A stretch of 64,000 nucleotides of DNA, from positions 932,516-996,515 of the forward strand of contig RHPI01002438.1 of NCBI GenBank assembly GCA_009103225.1, given 5' to 3'. This DNA is from Chlorokybus atmophyticus (lineage: Eukaryota; Streptophyta; Chlorokybophyceae; Chlorokybales; Chlorokybaceae). The translations under genes and the position numbers were made by a program. Below, piece after piece: positions 45,149 through 58,056 of the stretch. Position 1 is the stretch's first letter. Each line of letters opens with the position of its first letter. The notes beneath the pieces are model-generated. The model made no database searches and had not been told where the DNA came from. It worked only from the letters and a program-made list of their open reading frames with translations.

Positions 45149-48100
45149 ATGAGTGGCTTTGACATGAAGAGCCTGGGCAACGCTCTGAAGAAGAAGTCCG
45201 CCACGGTGTTCTCGCAGGTGGAGTCGGCCATCAACGACGTCGCCGGGCCAAAGGTGCTGTTGACTGTTTCTTATTCGTTATTGCAGCTGCCAAGTGTGCT
45301 TTGTACAGCTGTCGGAGGTCCGTCACACACGTCACGTTGTGACGTTACAGAGCAGCTGCATGTTGGCAAGTAGCAATCTATACTTTTATTGTAGCATGTG
45401 TAGTGCGCTAGCATGCAATCGTTTGGCATGGAGTAGGCAAGCCAGTAAGTGCAGCAAGTGCAGACAACAAACCATGCACAGGTTGCTGTCATATCTAGCG
45501 AGAGAGGCACTTAATAGACCACCGCAGCAATGTCATGCACTAGGCTCCAGCTCGTGCATGTTAAACGTTCAACAGGTTAAGCATGCTGTCACAATAGTAC
45601 TTAAGGCAATCGGGACTTGAACAGCAGTTGCATGTAGCTTTAGAAAGGCTGTTCCACTTGTGACGGCCAAATGACACATTCACAGCACATCCTCAGTTTG
45701 TAGATAAAGTTAGTGAAGCGGGGTGAAGATTTCACTAACACCGATGACAACCTGTTGTCTGCACACAGCATGTGCAATGCGTATGCGTGATGTGCATGTT
45801 ACTACAGGTGCAATGTTGCATGCTCCCTTCCACAGTCATCTTTAATGTTTCGCTTAATGCTGTCCAAGCAACAATCCGATGCTGCTGCTTGCTATTGTTC
45901 GCGTGCAAGTGTTTACACACACACACACACACAGGCATGCAACACACTTCGTTTCTGCATACGCAGGTCCTGCGCAACTATGAAGTTGGGGAGCAGATTG
46001 CCTCGGCGGGGTTGAGCCTCATGTGGCGCGTGTACGCCGGCAAGCAGCGCATCAGCAAGAAGGACGCGCCGTCTGATCTCCCGCCTCCAGACGTCGCCAT
46101 TTGGTATGACTAGTATTGTGTTGGTCTGGCGTATTGTGCTTGGCAGAGTGTGTAGAGAGTGAGAGGTGGATGTGTATGTCAGGTACCTTGAGAAGAAGTG
46201 GTTGGAAGAAAAGGGCCGTGGTAAAGGGGACCCGGAAGCGTACATTGATCTCTGCCGCAAGGACGTCGCTACTATGACAAAGTCAGTAGTACTATTGTAT
46301 TGCTTGTATTGTTTCCGTCTTCTCTATGTAATGTGCGTGTCTGTCTCCATGCACATGTGCATTGTGTGTGTGCATGTGTGTGTGCGTGTGGACGTTCATG
46401 CATGCATGACAGTGTATGTGTGTGGCATGGGTGTGTGTCCATAGGTAGTACTCGTACCATGCGCGCATACAAAAACAAAACATTTTACAGGCTACGGCAT
46501 CCTGGAGTGTTGCGTGTAATCGCCCCGTTGGACGAGACCCGCAACGCTATGGCCTTCGTGACGGAGCCCATACTGGGATCGTTGGCCAACTGCCTTAAGC
46601 GCTTTGATCACATAAAGAAGGTCCCTGAGGCGTTGGAGACACTGGTAAGCAGCCCGATGCAATTAGCTTTCATGACTTACATCGATGAAGCTCAATCAGC
46701 CACTGAAACTGTATGTCGATTATACAGGACATGTCTCCATTGGAGATCAAGCATGGGGCCCTGCAGCTGCTGGAAGGCGTGGCGTTCCTGCATTCGGATG
46801 CAAACACTGTACATAGAGGCATAACGCCCGAGGTGAGCATGCTGTAAGTCTCAGACTACACAAGCAGCTGGATAGTACATCTCCGCAGCTGCCTGATATT
46901 GCCCATGTGTTCTATGCTGAGTGCAACATGTATTTGGCAGACTTGCTACATGCATGCATAAGTACACGTATACATGCATGAGTGTGCATGAGTGCCTGGT
47001 ATGCGTGCGCATGTAGCAGTAACAGCACATACTTGGTGCATTTGGGTACCCACATGCATATGTATGTTGGGTTGCGCTGCTGACACTTTTTCCCATCCTG
47101 GCTGGTAGTCCATTGTCGTCACGAGTGGCGGGAATTGGAAGCTGTCCGGCTTCTACTTCGCCACAGCTCTCGACTTCACAGACCCCAAAGCCGCGCACCC
47201 CTTTTACTACCCCGTAAGTCATCTCTGCATCATTGCCGCCTCTATCAACGCCACACACTTCACCACTAACCACACACATCTCACGCCCAGGACTTTGAAG
47301 CTCCAAAGAAGCCCTATTACACCCAACCCTCTCTTCACTACGTCGCTCCCGAGCTCGTGTTAGACAGCTCCATGACATCAACAACAACAACACCTCCTCC
47401 CGGCCCTCCCGGCGACATGTTCTCCCTCGCATGCGTGTTGTACGAAGTAACCCGTCTGAAGACACTCCTCCCACCCGAAGCCAACAACATCCCCGCCTAC
47501 AAGCGCGCGATCGAGGGCTTGCCGTACAACTCCGAAGCGTACTCGGGACTGCCGCCGGACTTTGTGACTCAACTCAGATTGTTGACGGCGAGGGAGCCAA
47601 ATAGTAGACCCGTTGCGCAAGCGTTTGCGAGCTCGCCGTTCTTTAGAGACGATGCGTTGCTGAGAGCACTGCGGTTCCTTGACCACATGCTGGTGAGTAT
47701 GGTTAATAATCGCACAAGGCAGCAAGTCGGTGGCCGCTAGTGAGCTTACTATCTGAGACAATTTGCACGTTGGGTCGTGCATGTGTGCGCGCAAACTGCA
47801 CAAGCACGCATGTGGCTGTGCATGGCTGTGCATGGCTATGTGTTTGTAAGCGGTTGTGCATGCATGTGCGTGCACGTGTACATGTTGGCCATGCACTGTA
47901 TGTGTACATATGCATGCAAATATGCGTATATGCAACTTGACATGCATGTTGTGCGTTCCCCACTTGCAGGAGCGCGACACGTCGCAGAAGATACAATTCC
48001 TCAACGCGCTGCCGGACATGTGGTCTGGTCTCAGTCCCCGCATCCTCCGCTACAAGGTCCTCCCGCCTCTCGTCTCCGAGCTCCGCAACCCCTCGATGCA

Positions 48101-49983
48101 GGCTTCCGTCCTGCCGCACGTCCTCCGCGCCGTGGACGCGCAGGACCAGAAGGAGTTCATGGACGTCACGATGCCGGGGATACGGTACCTCGCGGCCACG
48201 GCGACGGGGGAAGCGCTGGGAGAATTGGCGAGGTCGTTACCAATACTCGCGGAGAAGATACCGGGGGAAGCGGCGGATGCGGTACTTGTGCCCGCACTAG
48301 CGAGGTGAGGGAGGATTGGCCAGTGCGTGCATGCGTGCGTGTGTGTCACACACACGTTTGCACCCGCCCGCACCTGCACGCAATGAGACACACACACATA
48401 CACACACACACATGCGCGCGTGTGTGAAACAGGTGGGTGTGCGTTACATTGTAGCCACGCACTCTGTTGTGCCGATTGTGTTACACTCTTGCAGGTGTTA
48501 CGAAGAGGGTGATCCGCGCGTGCAAGAGGACGCGTTGAGAAAAACACCCGATGTGGCTCAGAAGCTCTCGCTCGTCGCGTTAAAAGAGCAGATCCTCCCG
48601 CGTGTCCATGCAACGGCTTTGAAAACATCCGTCGCGGCCGTGCGCGTGCACGCCTTCGTGTGTCTCGGCCAGCTCGTCCCGCGCATGGACGACGCGATGA
48701 TGAATGAATTGCTCGCTACCATGTCACGCTGTGTCGCCGTGGACAAGTCTGCATCCACGTTGATGTGTGTACTCGGCGTGTGCGACATCATCGCCAAGAA
48801 CGAACCCGTCGACATGGTGGCTGAAAAACTACTACCTATACTGTTACCACTCACCGTGGCGCCCAAACTTAACCAACAACAGTTTGGCACGTTCATGCGG
48901 CTCATCAAAGACATGATCAAGCGTATAGATGACAAGAGGGGAGCTGAGTTTGGCGAGTCCGAGCAGATGCGTGAGGGCGCGCGCAAGTCTATAGCCGAAG
49001 CGGGTGGGGCGAAACCCAACGCAACAGGCGGTAAAGCCACTACAGTGCAAAATGGTTGGGATGATTGGGCGCCACCACCAAATGCACCCTCAGTTGAAAC
49101 TGTTGCACTCAACAAGCCGCTACCGCCGTTGCCGGCTGTAGCGACAGCCGGATTGAGCAGCAACTCGCCGATGAAGCCGGCGATGGCAACAACAACAACA
49201 CATATCAGCAGCAGCTCAGATGGCTTCACGTGGCCTCCGCCGTCATTCTCGTCCTCGTCCTCATCGTTGTCCAGCACGCCGTTGCCAACAACCTCGTTCG
49301 GCACACCCGTGGCGAGCGCGGCCACGCCGTCGTGGAGCTCACCGTCATCGTTTGCCAACAATCAGTCAGGTGCGCAGCACCTTGCATGCACAGTTGTGCT
49401 ACAATATCTCTGCATTAGTACTGGTGTTTGATTTGTGTACTCTGTGCAAGCCAATAACACACCGTCAATGTATTGTTAGAAGGTTCGGTGATAGAGTATC
49501 TAAGAGTGTTGAGTTGGCTGATTCAAGGTTCGTGCTACTGCAGGCACTACCACTTCCTACGGACAGGCTGATGACTTGGACTCCATGTTCAAAGACCCCA
49601 CCTGGAAAGACCCTGCGCTTCCCCACATAACACCATCCATGGCCCCATCACCATTACCAACACCATCATCAGCGTTCACGTCATCAAGCAAGCCCTCACC
49701 CATGGGGAGACCGATGCCGATGGGGGGCACCTCAAGTCTTGGCTCCTTTGGGGCGGGACCGACACAACAACAGCAACAACAACACATAGGAGGAGTATCC
49801 AACGCGAGCCCGTTCAACACGCCGTTCAATTTGGATAGTTTGCACTCGGGCATTCCACCGACACAGCAACAGCCGAGGTTGCCAGCGAAAGGGATGATAC
49901 CGCCCCCGCCGCCTGTTGGTTTGGGTGGTGGCGTGCAAAGACCGCAACGGCCTGGTGGTGCAGGGTTTGATTTGCTGTCGTGA
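45149..49983 (+). CDS. SCYL2: SCY1-like pseudokinase of the SCYL2 (CVAK104) type
   Basis: Exons: 45149-45253, 45967-46103, 46183-46281, 46491-46644, 46728-46832, 47109-47213, 47291-47692, 47970-48304, 48495-49369, 49544-49983; 918 residues, in phase. A kinase-like domain (about 36-350) has LRHPGVLRVIAPLDETRNAM and GALQLLEGVAFLHSD, but catalytic motifs are degraded: HRG in place of HRD (194-196) and SGF in place of DFG (213-215). Helical HEAT-type repeats follow (about 370-640; for example RVHAFVCLGQLVPRMDD). The Ser/Pro/Gln-rich tail carries trafficking-type short motifs: WDDW (about 690), DPTWKDP, two xxPF and a terminal FDLLS. SCYL2 proteins bind clathrin and adaptors and act between trans-Golgi network and endosomes; in plants they affect cell growth. 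Phosphotransfer activity is unlikely on these motifs. Confidence 0.94.
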
Positions 49984-50797
49984 TTGTAGGGTCCATTGGG
50001 TGATTGATGTCACACTTGGCGTGTGACTACTGCAAGCCTGCGAGTCTTTGTGTGGTGGAGCAGTGTTGCTGCGTGCGCTGTTCGCTCATGGAATGCTTGA
50101 GATGTGGGGTATGTGAGCATGTGTGAGAAGAATGCACAGTGAGCATGTAGGAGAGAATTGGGCGTTCGCCTGTGTATAGGGTATGTGAAGTGCTGTGTGA
50201 GACACACGCATACATATGCCACATGCACACCAACACTCACATGCACACTACCAATTCAGTTTATCATGTGTCTGCATGCATGCATGCGCCTGCACACCCG
50301 CAATCACCTCTTGTGGGGTTTGCAAAACATTCATAAACAGATGCCCGCAAATGTGTGCATTTCTACAGCACACGTAAACACTTGTGTGCATCAAGTGCCA
50401 ACCAGTGTAAGCAAGAACAAAACCAAAAACCCAGCCTAGGCAGGTGCTACTACCCTTCCAGTTTAAAGAAATGCCTGCATCAGATATCCCATGCAAAGAT
50501 TCCTGTCTCTTTTCTTCAGGCGCAATGTGCGGCTTTATACATCAAACCCAACAAGGGCAGCTGCAGCAGTGCTGTCCAGCAACACTGCATTTATCCTAGG
50601 CCCCAAAATGTCTTGAACAGAGAACTAAACCAATCAATGAATGCACACAACTTACAAAACATGAGAAATGAAGCGTCAGGTCAGGTCAAGTCAGGTCAGG
50701 TCAGATAGCGTAATGTACAGATTCTCCGTAACAGCGAGCATATATCACACAAGGAGACGAATGGCGTGTCGCCATTCCCTCCACTTCATACCCCTTT
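49984..50797. other. Convergent intergenic region between SCYL2 and the phytocyanin-type gene
   Basis: 3' flanks of two convergent genes. It contains TGTG and ACAC words (50180-50240), a GTCAG tandem (gtcaggtcaggtcaagtcag, 50675-50704), and TGTACAT on the minus strand at 50719-50713. No gene. Confidence 0.5.
50713..50719 (-). promoter_or_regulatory. TGTACAT element after the phytocyanin/root-cap gene stop
   Basis: TGTACATT on the minus strand, 79 bases after the TAA at 50798. Same word as after four other genes. The role is inferred. Confidence 0.35.
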
Positions 50798-53163
<2,366 letters not shown>

Positions 53164-53278
53164 GGTCCTGATGGTCCTGCTCGGCCTCCGCCGCCTCCTC
53201 CGCCTGCTTGTCGGTGTGGGTGGCGGCGTTGTTGGCGGAGACAGTAGCTATGGGCAATGCAATAAGCCTGTGGCGCTG

Positions 53279-53284
53279 TTTATA
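53279..53284 (-). promoter_or_regulatory. Candidate TATA box of the phytocyanin/root-cap gene
   Basis: On the minus strand the sequence reads gctgctataaacagcgcc, giving TATAAA about 115 bases before the ATG at 53163. Position and sequence fit a TATA box. No transcript start is known. Confidence 0.4.
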
Positions 53285-54084
53285 GCAGCAGGAGAGACTG
53301 GCTATAAGCCTTGTCCCACGGATGGCGTTCATGCATGAAACCGCTTCGCTATGGAATTGCTTGGAGTGTACCCAAGCAAGGGGGTCATCCTACGTACTTC
53401 ATGCTCTGATGAGGAGGGATAATGTTCTGCTTAGCCGTTTTTAGCCCACCCGCTTCGCATCACGTGACGGTTTCTTGTCGTTTTCCGTTGCCTACAATTT
53501 TAGCTGCCCCTGCTCGCTCTGTGGATAATTACGGGATTGCACTGCTTGTGCGGCAACTCTTGTGCGCGCACAAGAGCTCGATATTCATCGACTGCCTCCA
53601 TTAAGCTGGATATCTGCAAGATATGGTGCCTATACCGTACCAATGCCGTATGCTGACCCAAACTGGAGAGGAAAGCCAAGCATTTTCTAGAAGAAAAGCG
53701 CGCTAACGTAAGATTAGCAAACGCAGACGTTAGGGGCAACACAAGTGGTAGCATTGGCTACAGCGTTTGCTAACGCTCACGTGCATGCGCGTGTGCGTTG
53801 TAGGGTGCGTTCGTGCATAGCGAGGCAGCTTGCCTCAGGTAAGTGCATGCGCGTGGTGTTGCGGGTGGCGTGGACGGCGGCGGCGGTGTCGTCCGCGGCG
53901 TTGTTAGTGGCTTTGGAAGCGTAGGCATTGCTGCCGTGCGTGTTTGCGGCGTAGGAGCTGAGCATTTGGTGCAGGTAAGCGCTCTTGGGGCAGGCATTTT
54001 GGTCTTGTGGGCGCAGAGGATAGCGCGTGATTAGGGTTTTAGGACCCGTAGCGCTTGCAATTGACGGCGGCGGCGGCGGCGACG
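53285..54084. other. Divergent intergenic region
   Basis: Lies between the phytocyanin-type gene (minus) and the predicted plastid protein gene (plus). GGC-rich tracts occur at 53870-53890 and directly before the next start codon (54065-54084). No gene recognised. Confidence 0.45.
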
Positions 54085-55791
54085 ATGGCTGCTTCTACAG
54101 CTACGTTGGGCGTGCGAGCAGAGAGGCTGACGGCCGCAGCCCTTGTGCATGCTCCCGCTGCTGCTGCTGCGTTGCGCCACAACACCCGCGACGCTGACGG
54201 CGTGCCCACAGGCAAGAAAGCTTCTCCATGTATCTTGTTTTCCAAGGGTTACAACTCTGTTGCTATGCTTTGTGCTGAGCGTTGCGCTTTGGTTCGCGTT
54301 TCACAGTTGGCGCAAGCGCTTTCTTTGGCCGGCGTGCAGCTTTCCTCGCCGCCAAGCATGCAGCGTCAGTGGCAACAGCACACCCCGCGCGGCGCTCAAC
54401 CGTGACCGTGGCTGCTGGTGCTACTGCCACTGCCGTGTCGCCGCTTGAACAGCTCAAACAGTAAGCTGGGGTTTGAGCTTGCTCTTGCTGTGAAGTTTGC
54501 ATGTTAGTGGACGGGAGTTTTTCCGCTGCAGTCATACAGGCAGTCAGCAGGTGCTTTGTTGGAGTGTATATGCATTTGAGTGTGTTCGGTGCAGTGTTGC
54601 GGTACCAAAGCACCAAAATATCATGAAAACTTCCATGCATGCAAGTTTGGTAGGTGACACTTCTTCTCAACAGGTACGAGCGACCAGAATGGGCGGCGTT
54701 TGAGATGGGCCACCCTGACTATGCTGTCTACTGGGAGTCCGCCAACGGTGGAGGCCTTCCCTCCGGCATTGTCAAATCGGTGAGCGTTTACAGCATAGTT
54801 AAGTGCAGCTAGCAGTAGACGCCATGTGCAGAACCATGCCATGATGGCCTTGATGGGTCTTCATTGTTTGTGAATACCATACTTGCAACGGGTGATTATA
54901 CACTTGTGCACAGGGCGAGACAGTAACCATCTATTACAACGCTGCTGGGACCAAGCTGGACCCAAACTTCACAGGCGGAAATATCTTTTTTAACGGCAAG
55001 CTCTTGTTTGCTGTACACATGACACTTACTTTTGTGCGCATGCCACGGCCGTCAACGTACATACGTGTCAAAACGTATTACTTTCAGGTGGTTTCAACGG
55101 CCCCTTCATGTGCGGTGGAGAGCCTCGCCCCATGGCCAAGCGCGAGAGAGGCCCTGTATGCGCAGATATATATTCGATCCGTGTCAATGTTCCTCGCCAT
55201 GGTGCGCACAATTGTCCATGGCATAACTTGGGTTTTTGTGGCTGTTTGCTAACAGATTGCAATGGCAGCCCGTACGCTCGAGTTCTCGTTCACTGATGGT
55301 CAGACATGGGATGGGCGCTACAAGATTGAGTTTGTGTTGCCATCTTCCCTCCAGGGCAAGCCAAAGCAGGTTTTGGATGAGGTGAGTTTAGTCAACAGCC
55401 TTTGCTAATTATCAAAAAAATGATTAGCAAAGGTGCACAGTTCGTCACACGCGTTGTCAACCACATTCAGGGACTCGCTGACGAGATGGCATCTGCATCT
55501 GCTTGCAACGACGCCATCTTTCCTGATCTGGTGCCAGTGTTGATCAAGTGCCCTATGCCTGGTGGTGTTGGACTTGCAGGGGTAGGGACTGCATCTCATG
55601 GCGATCGCTTTGTGCTTGTGTTCCTTCCTTCCTCATGTTCCCATGGTATTTATGTGTGCATTGCGCGCGATGCGCAGGGTGATCGCTGCGATCTGGACAT
55701 TACTGTTGGCTGCATGGACCCGACAGCGGTGAACTACGATCCTTTCGCTATTGTTGATGATGGCAAGTGCGATATCTCCCCACAGAAGTAG
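54085..55791 (+). CDS. Predicted plastid-targeted protein with CBM25-like segment and Cys-rich tail
   Basis: Exons: 54085-54211, 54307-54460, 54674-54779, 54914-54995, 55088-55201, 55269-55381, 55471-55581, 55678-55791; 306 residues. An acceptor at 54339 instead of 54306 would also keep frame (295 residues). Two introns (after 54211 and after 54995) start with GC in the context G|GCAAG, the usual form of GC-AG introns; no GT alternative kept the frame. Residues 1 to about 85 are Ala/Arg-rich, like a transit peptide. Then follow ERPEWAAFEMGHPDYAVYWE, GETVTIYYNAAGTKL, GGFNGPFMCGGEPRPM, EFSFTDGQTWDGRYKIEFVL and the tail GCMDPTAVNYDPFAIVDDGK. The YYN..GT.L and GGFN pattern recalls starch-binding CBM25/53 modules of starch synthases. 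This is a likeness, not a firm assignment, and no catalytic domain is present. Starch or plastid role is inferred. Confidence 0.8.
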
Positions 55792-55879
55792 ATGGCTGGA
55801 GCGCTGCAACCTGTTGATATGTAATGATTGCCTAGTTTGGGGCACGCTGCACGCACTGTCGCAGGGAGTGCTGTGTGGC

Positions 55880-55886
55880 TGTACAT
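55880..55886 (+). promoter_or_regulatory. TGTACAT element after the plastid-protein gene stop
   Basis: TGTACATA, 88 bases after the TAG. TGTACATA fits the PUF consensus UGUANAUA exactly. The role is inferred. Confidence 0.35.
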
Positions 55887-56870
55887 AGTCACACAATTGC
55901 AAGCATGCTGCATGCGGACAGCAAAATTGCCTTGCGGTTAGTTACCAGTGCTGCATTGCGCTAGTTGTGTTAGCGCCGCGTAGTAGTCAGCCATTGTAGC
56001 CATTGGACTGCCCTAACTCATGGTTGTGGAAGAATTCGCAGCCAAGTCATGTGTTTGCGTGATTTTCTTTTTGACGTGGGCTGCAGCATTGTTTGTGTAC
56101 AGAAAATGCACGTGATGTGTGCGTGAACACGATCTGCCAGTGAGCAAAGGCGCTGCCTCACATCACAGGGAATCGCTGTAGTGGGTTTAGGTTTGTCAAA
56201 CTGATTGTTGGCATGGTTGTGTGAGTTTGAAAAAGCAATTACTGGTATGCAACCTCTTGTACAGATCAAAAGCTTGGGCCAGCACGTGTGCTTGCACAGG
56301 CTGGCAATGCGTATGCACTCTCTCACAGTTTTGTGATAGCAGTTGGGTTCAATATCTATGTCTTCACATGTCCACTCTTAGAGTTTGCTTTACCGCAATG
56401 TTGTGTACACAAATCTCCAAAACTATTCTAGGCATGCAATCAGTGCAGCACATCCGTTGTGTATGCCCATGTCACTCAACAGGCAGCGTGTTATGTACAA
56501 AGGTTTTACGCTTCATATGCTGCATGCAAGGGGTGTACAATACAATGCGGTGTATCAAGGCGCATGCAAACACCAAGCACAAGTGCGAACAGCATGCGGG
56601 CAAACATTGTCATTCAGTAGTCCACCACTAGGCTAGCCTATTCTGTCTTCACTACTACTACGACTAACACCACCACCCCGTTAGACATGCAAGCATGCAG
56701 ATAGTCCGCAAATCACCTGTACAGCATGCACCTAGTTAGTCGCGGTCACCCACGCCAGGCAGCCGGCAGCACCGGCAGACGGACTCCCTCGCCCTCCTCC
56801 CGCCAGCAGCACCCTCGCCCCTCCTCTGCGTTTGCTGCCTTCTTTGGCCGTCCTTTGCAACCCTCAACCC

Positions 56871-56894
56871 TGCACTGCTGACGTCAGCAGTGCA
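56871..56894. repeat. 24-bp perfect palindrome centred on TGACGTCA
   Basis: Reads the same on both strands over 24 bases (tgcactgctgac and its complement). The core is the CRE/bZIP site TGACGTCA. Regulatory use is inferred only. It lies far from the nearest start codon. Confidence 0.85.
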
Positions 56895-58056
56895 TGCTGG
56901 TTCGGTGCAGTCGGTGGGGTTGGGTGGCTGTGTCCTTCGCACGGGCAAGCTGCTGTACCATGCTGCCTGCTCCCCGCGCACGCCCTTCGGTCGAGGGCGG
57001 TTTCAACGTCGGTTGCCGCTAGTGACTGTGCATGTCTCCCAATTGTGTTCGACAGCTGCTCCAGCTCCATGCCGCTTGCCGTCTCGTGCACTGCTTTGCA
57101 TGGCTAACGGGGTGGGTTGATACCAACCTGGTATAGTTCTATGCATGCATGCATCAGTCCATGCCTATGCATGGCGCCCCCGGTCAAGCACCCACACCAC
57201 ACGCAATCTACTTACGCAACTTGTGTTTGAAACCATGTCCGGTAGGTTTATTCATTCGTCTCCTTGATATGTGAGGAGCGATAGTGATCCCGGACATCAC
57301 AGTCACTGCAGCTCCTACTACTGAATAACCAGAATTGCTGCACCCCGTTGTCACTGACGCCAGATATCACAATACATGACAGCATTCGGTGCTGCACTTG
57401 CTATCAGCTGCATCTGCTGTGCAATTCCCCACATCACTGTTGGAAGCCTCTGTCAAGGTCATTCATAGACCTGCTGGGACCTCGGTCTACAAATGCTGTC
57501 CACTGTATGTATGTTGCCTTGTCGCCCTCAAAGCATGTCACACGTAAACAGTGCACATGGCAGCACGCAAAGAACTGGTGACACCACGCTGAGTAGTATT
57601 TGGAGCTGCACTGTCTGGGCAGCTCACGGGCCATACCCCCGTGGTTAAGCGCAAACGTGAGCTGCAATTCATAGAGTAATTCTTTGCGCTCCATGTAACT
57701 GAGCCCTCTTGCCAGGATTCTGCATAGCGCCTGCGCCAAGTGTTGTGCTTACTCGCAGTGTTTGAACAGTTACCATAGCAGGGTACGCCAAATAACCCAG
57801 CTCAAGTTTGTACGCATTCATGAGCAACAAGCGCTTTGTGTATGCACTCAACAACCCACCTGATCGGTTTGTTTGAACACCATATGCCAGGTGCACGCAA
57901 TCAATCTGCTTACAGACTGACTCACACTTGGTCCCAGCCTGAGCGCCTTTCCCGTCCAGATCTGCGTACAATACGAGTTCAGCTTCACAACTCCAGTCGA
58001 ACACAAGGTCTGCATGCTGCACCAAGGCAAACACGCACATCAACCACAACATGTAC

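Larger units (their letters stand above)
55792..57600. other. Convergent intergenic region with a CRE-like palindrome
   Basis: No gene recognised. A 24-bp perfect palindrome centred on TGACGTCA lies at 56871-56894. ATGCATGCATGC occurs near 57143. Minus-strand frames at 56736-56981 are Arg-rich and lack support. Confidence 0.45.

Noticed and set aside
53777-53997. Thr/Ala/Pro-rich minus-strand frames
   Set aside because: Arise from GGC-rich spacer; no domain or partner exon.
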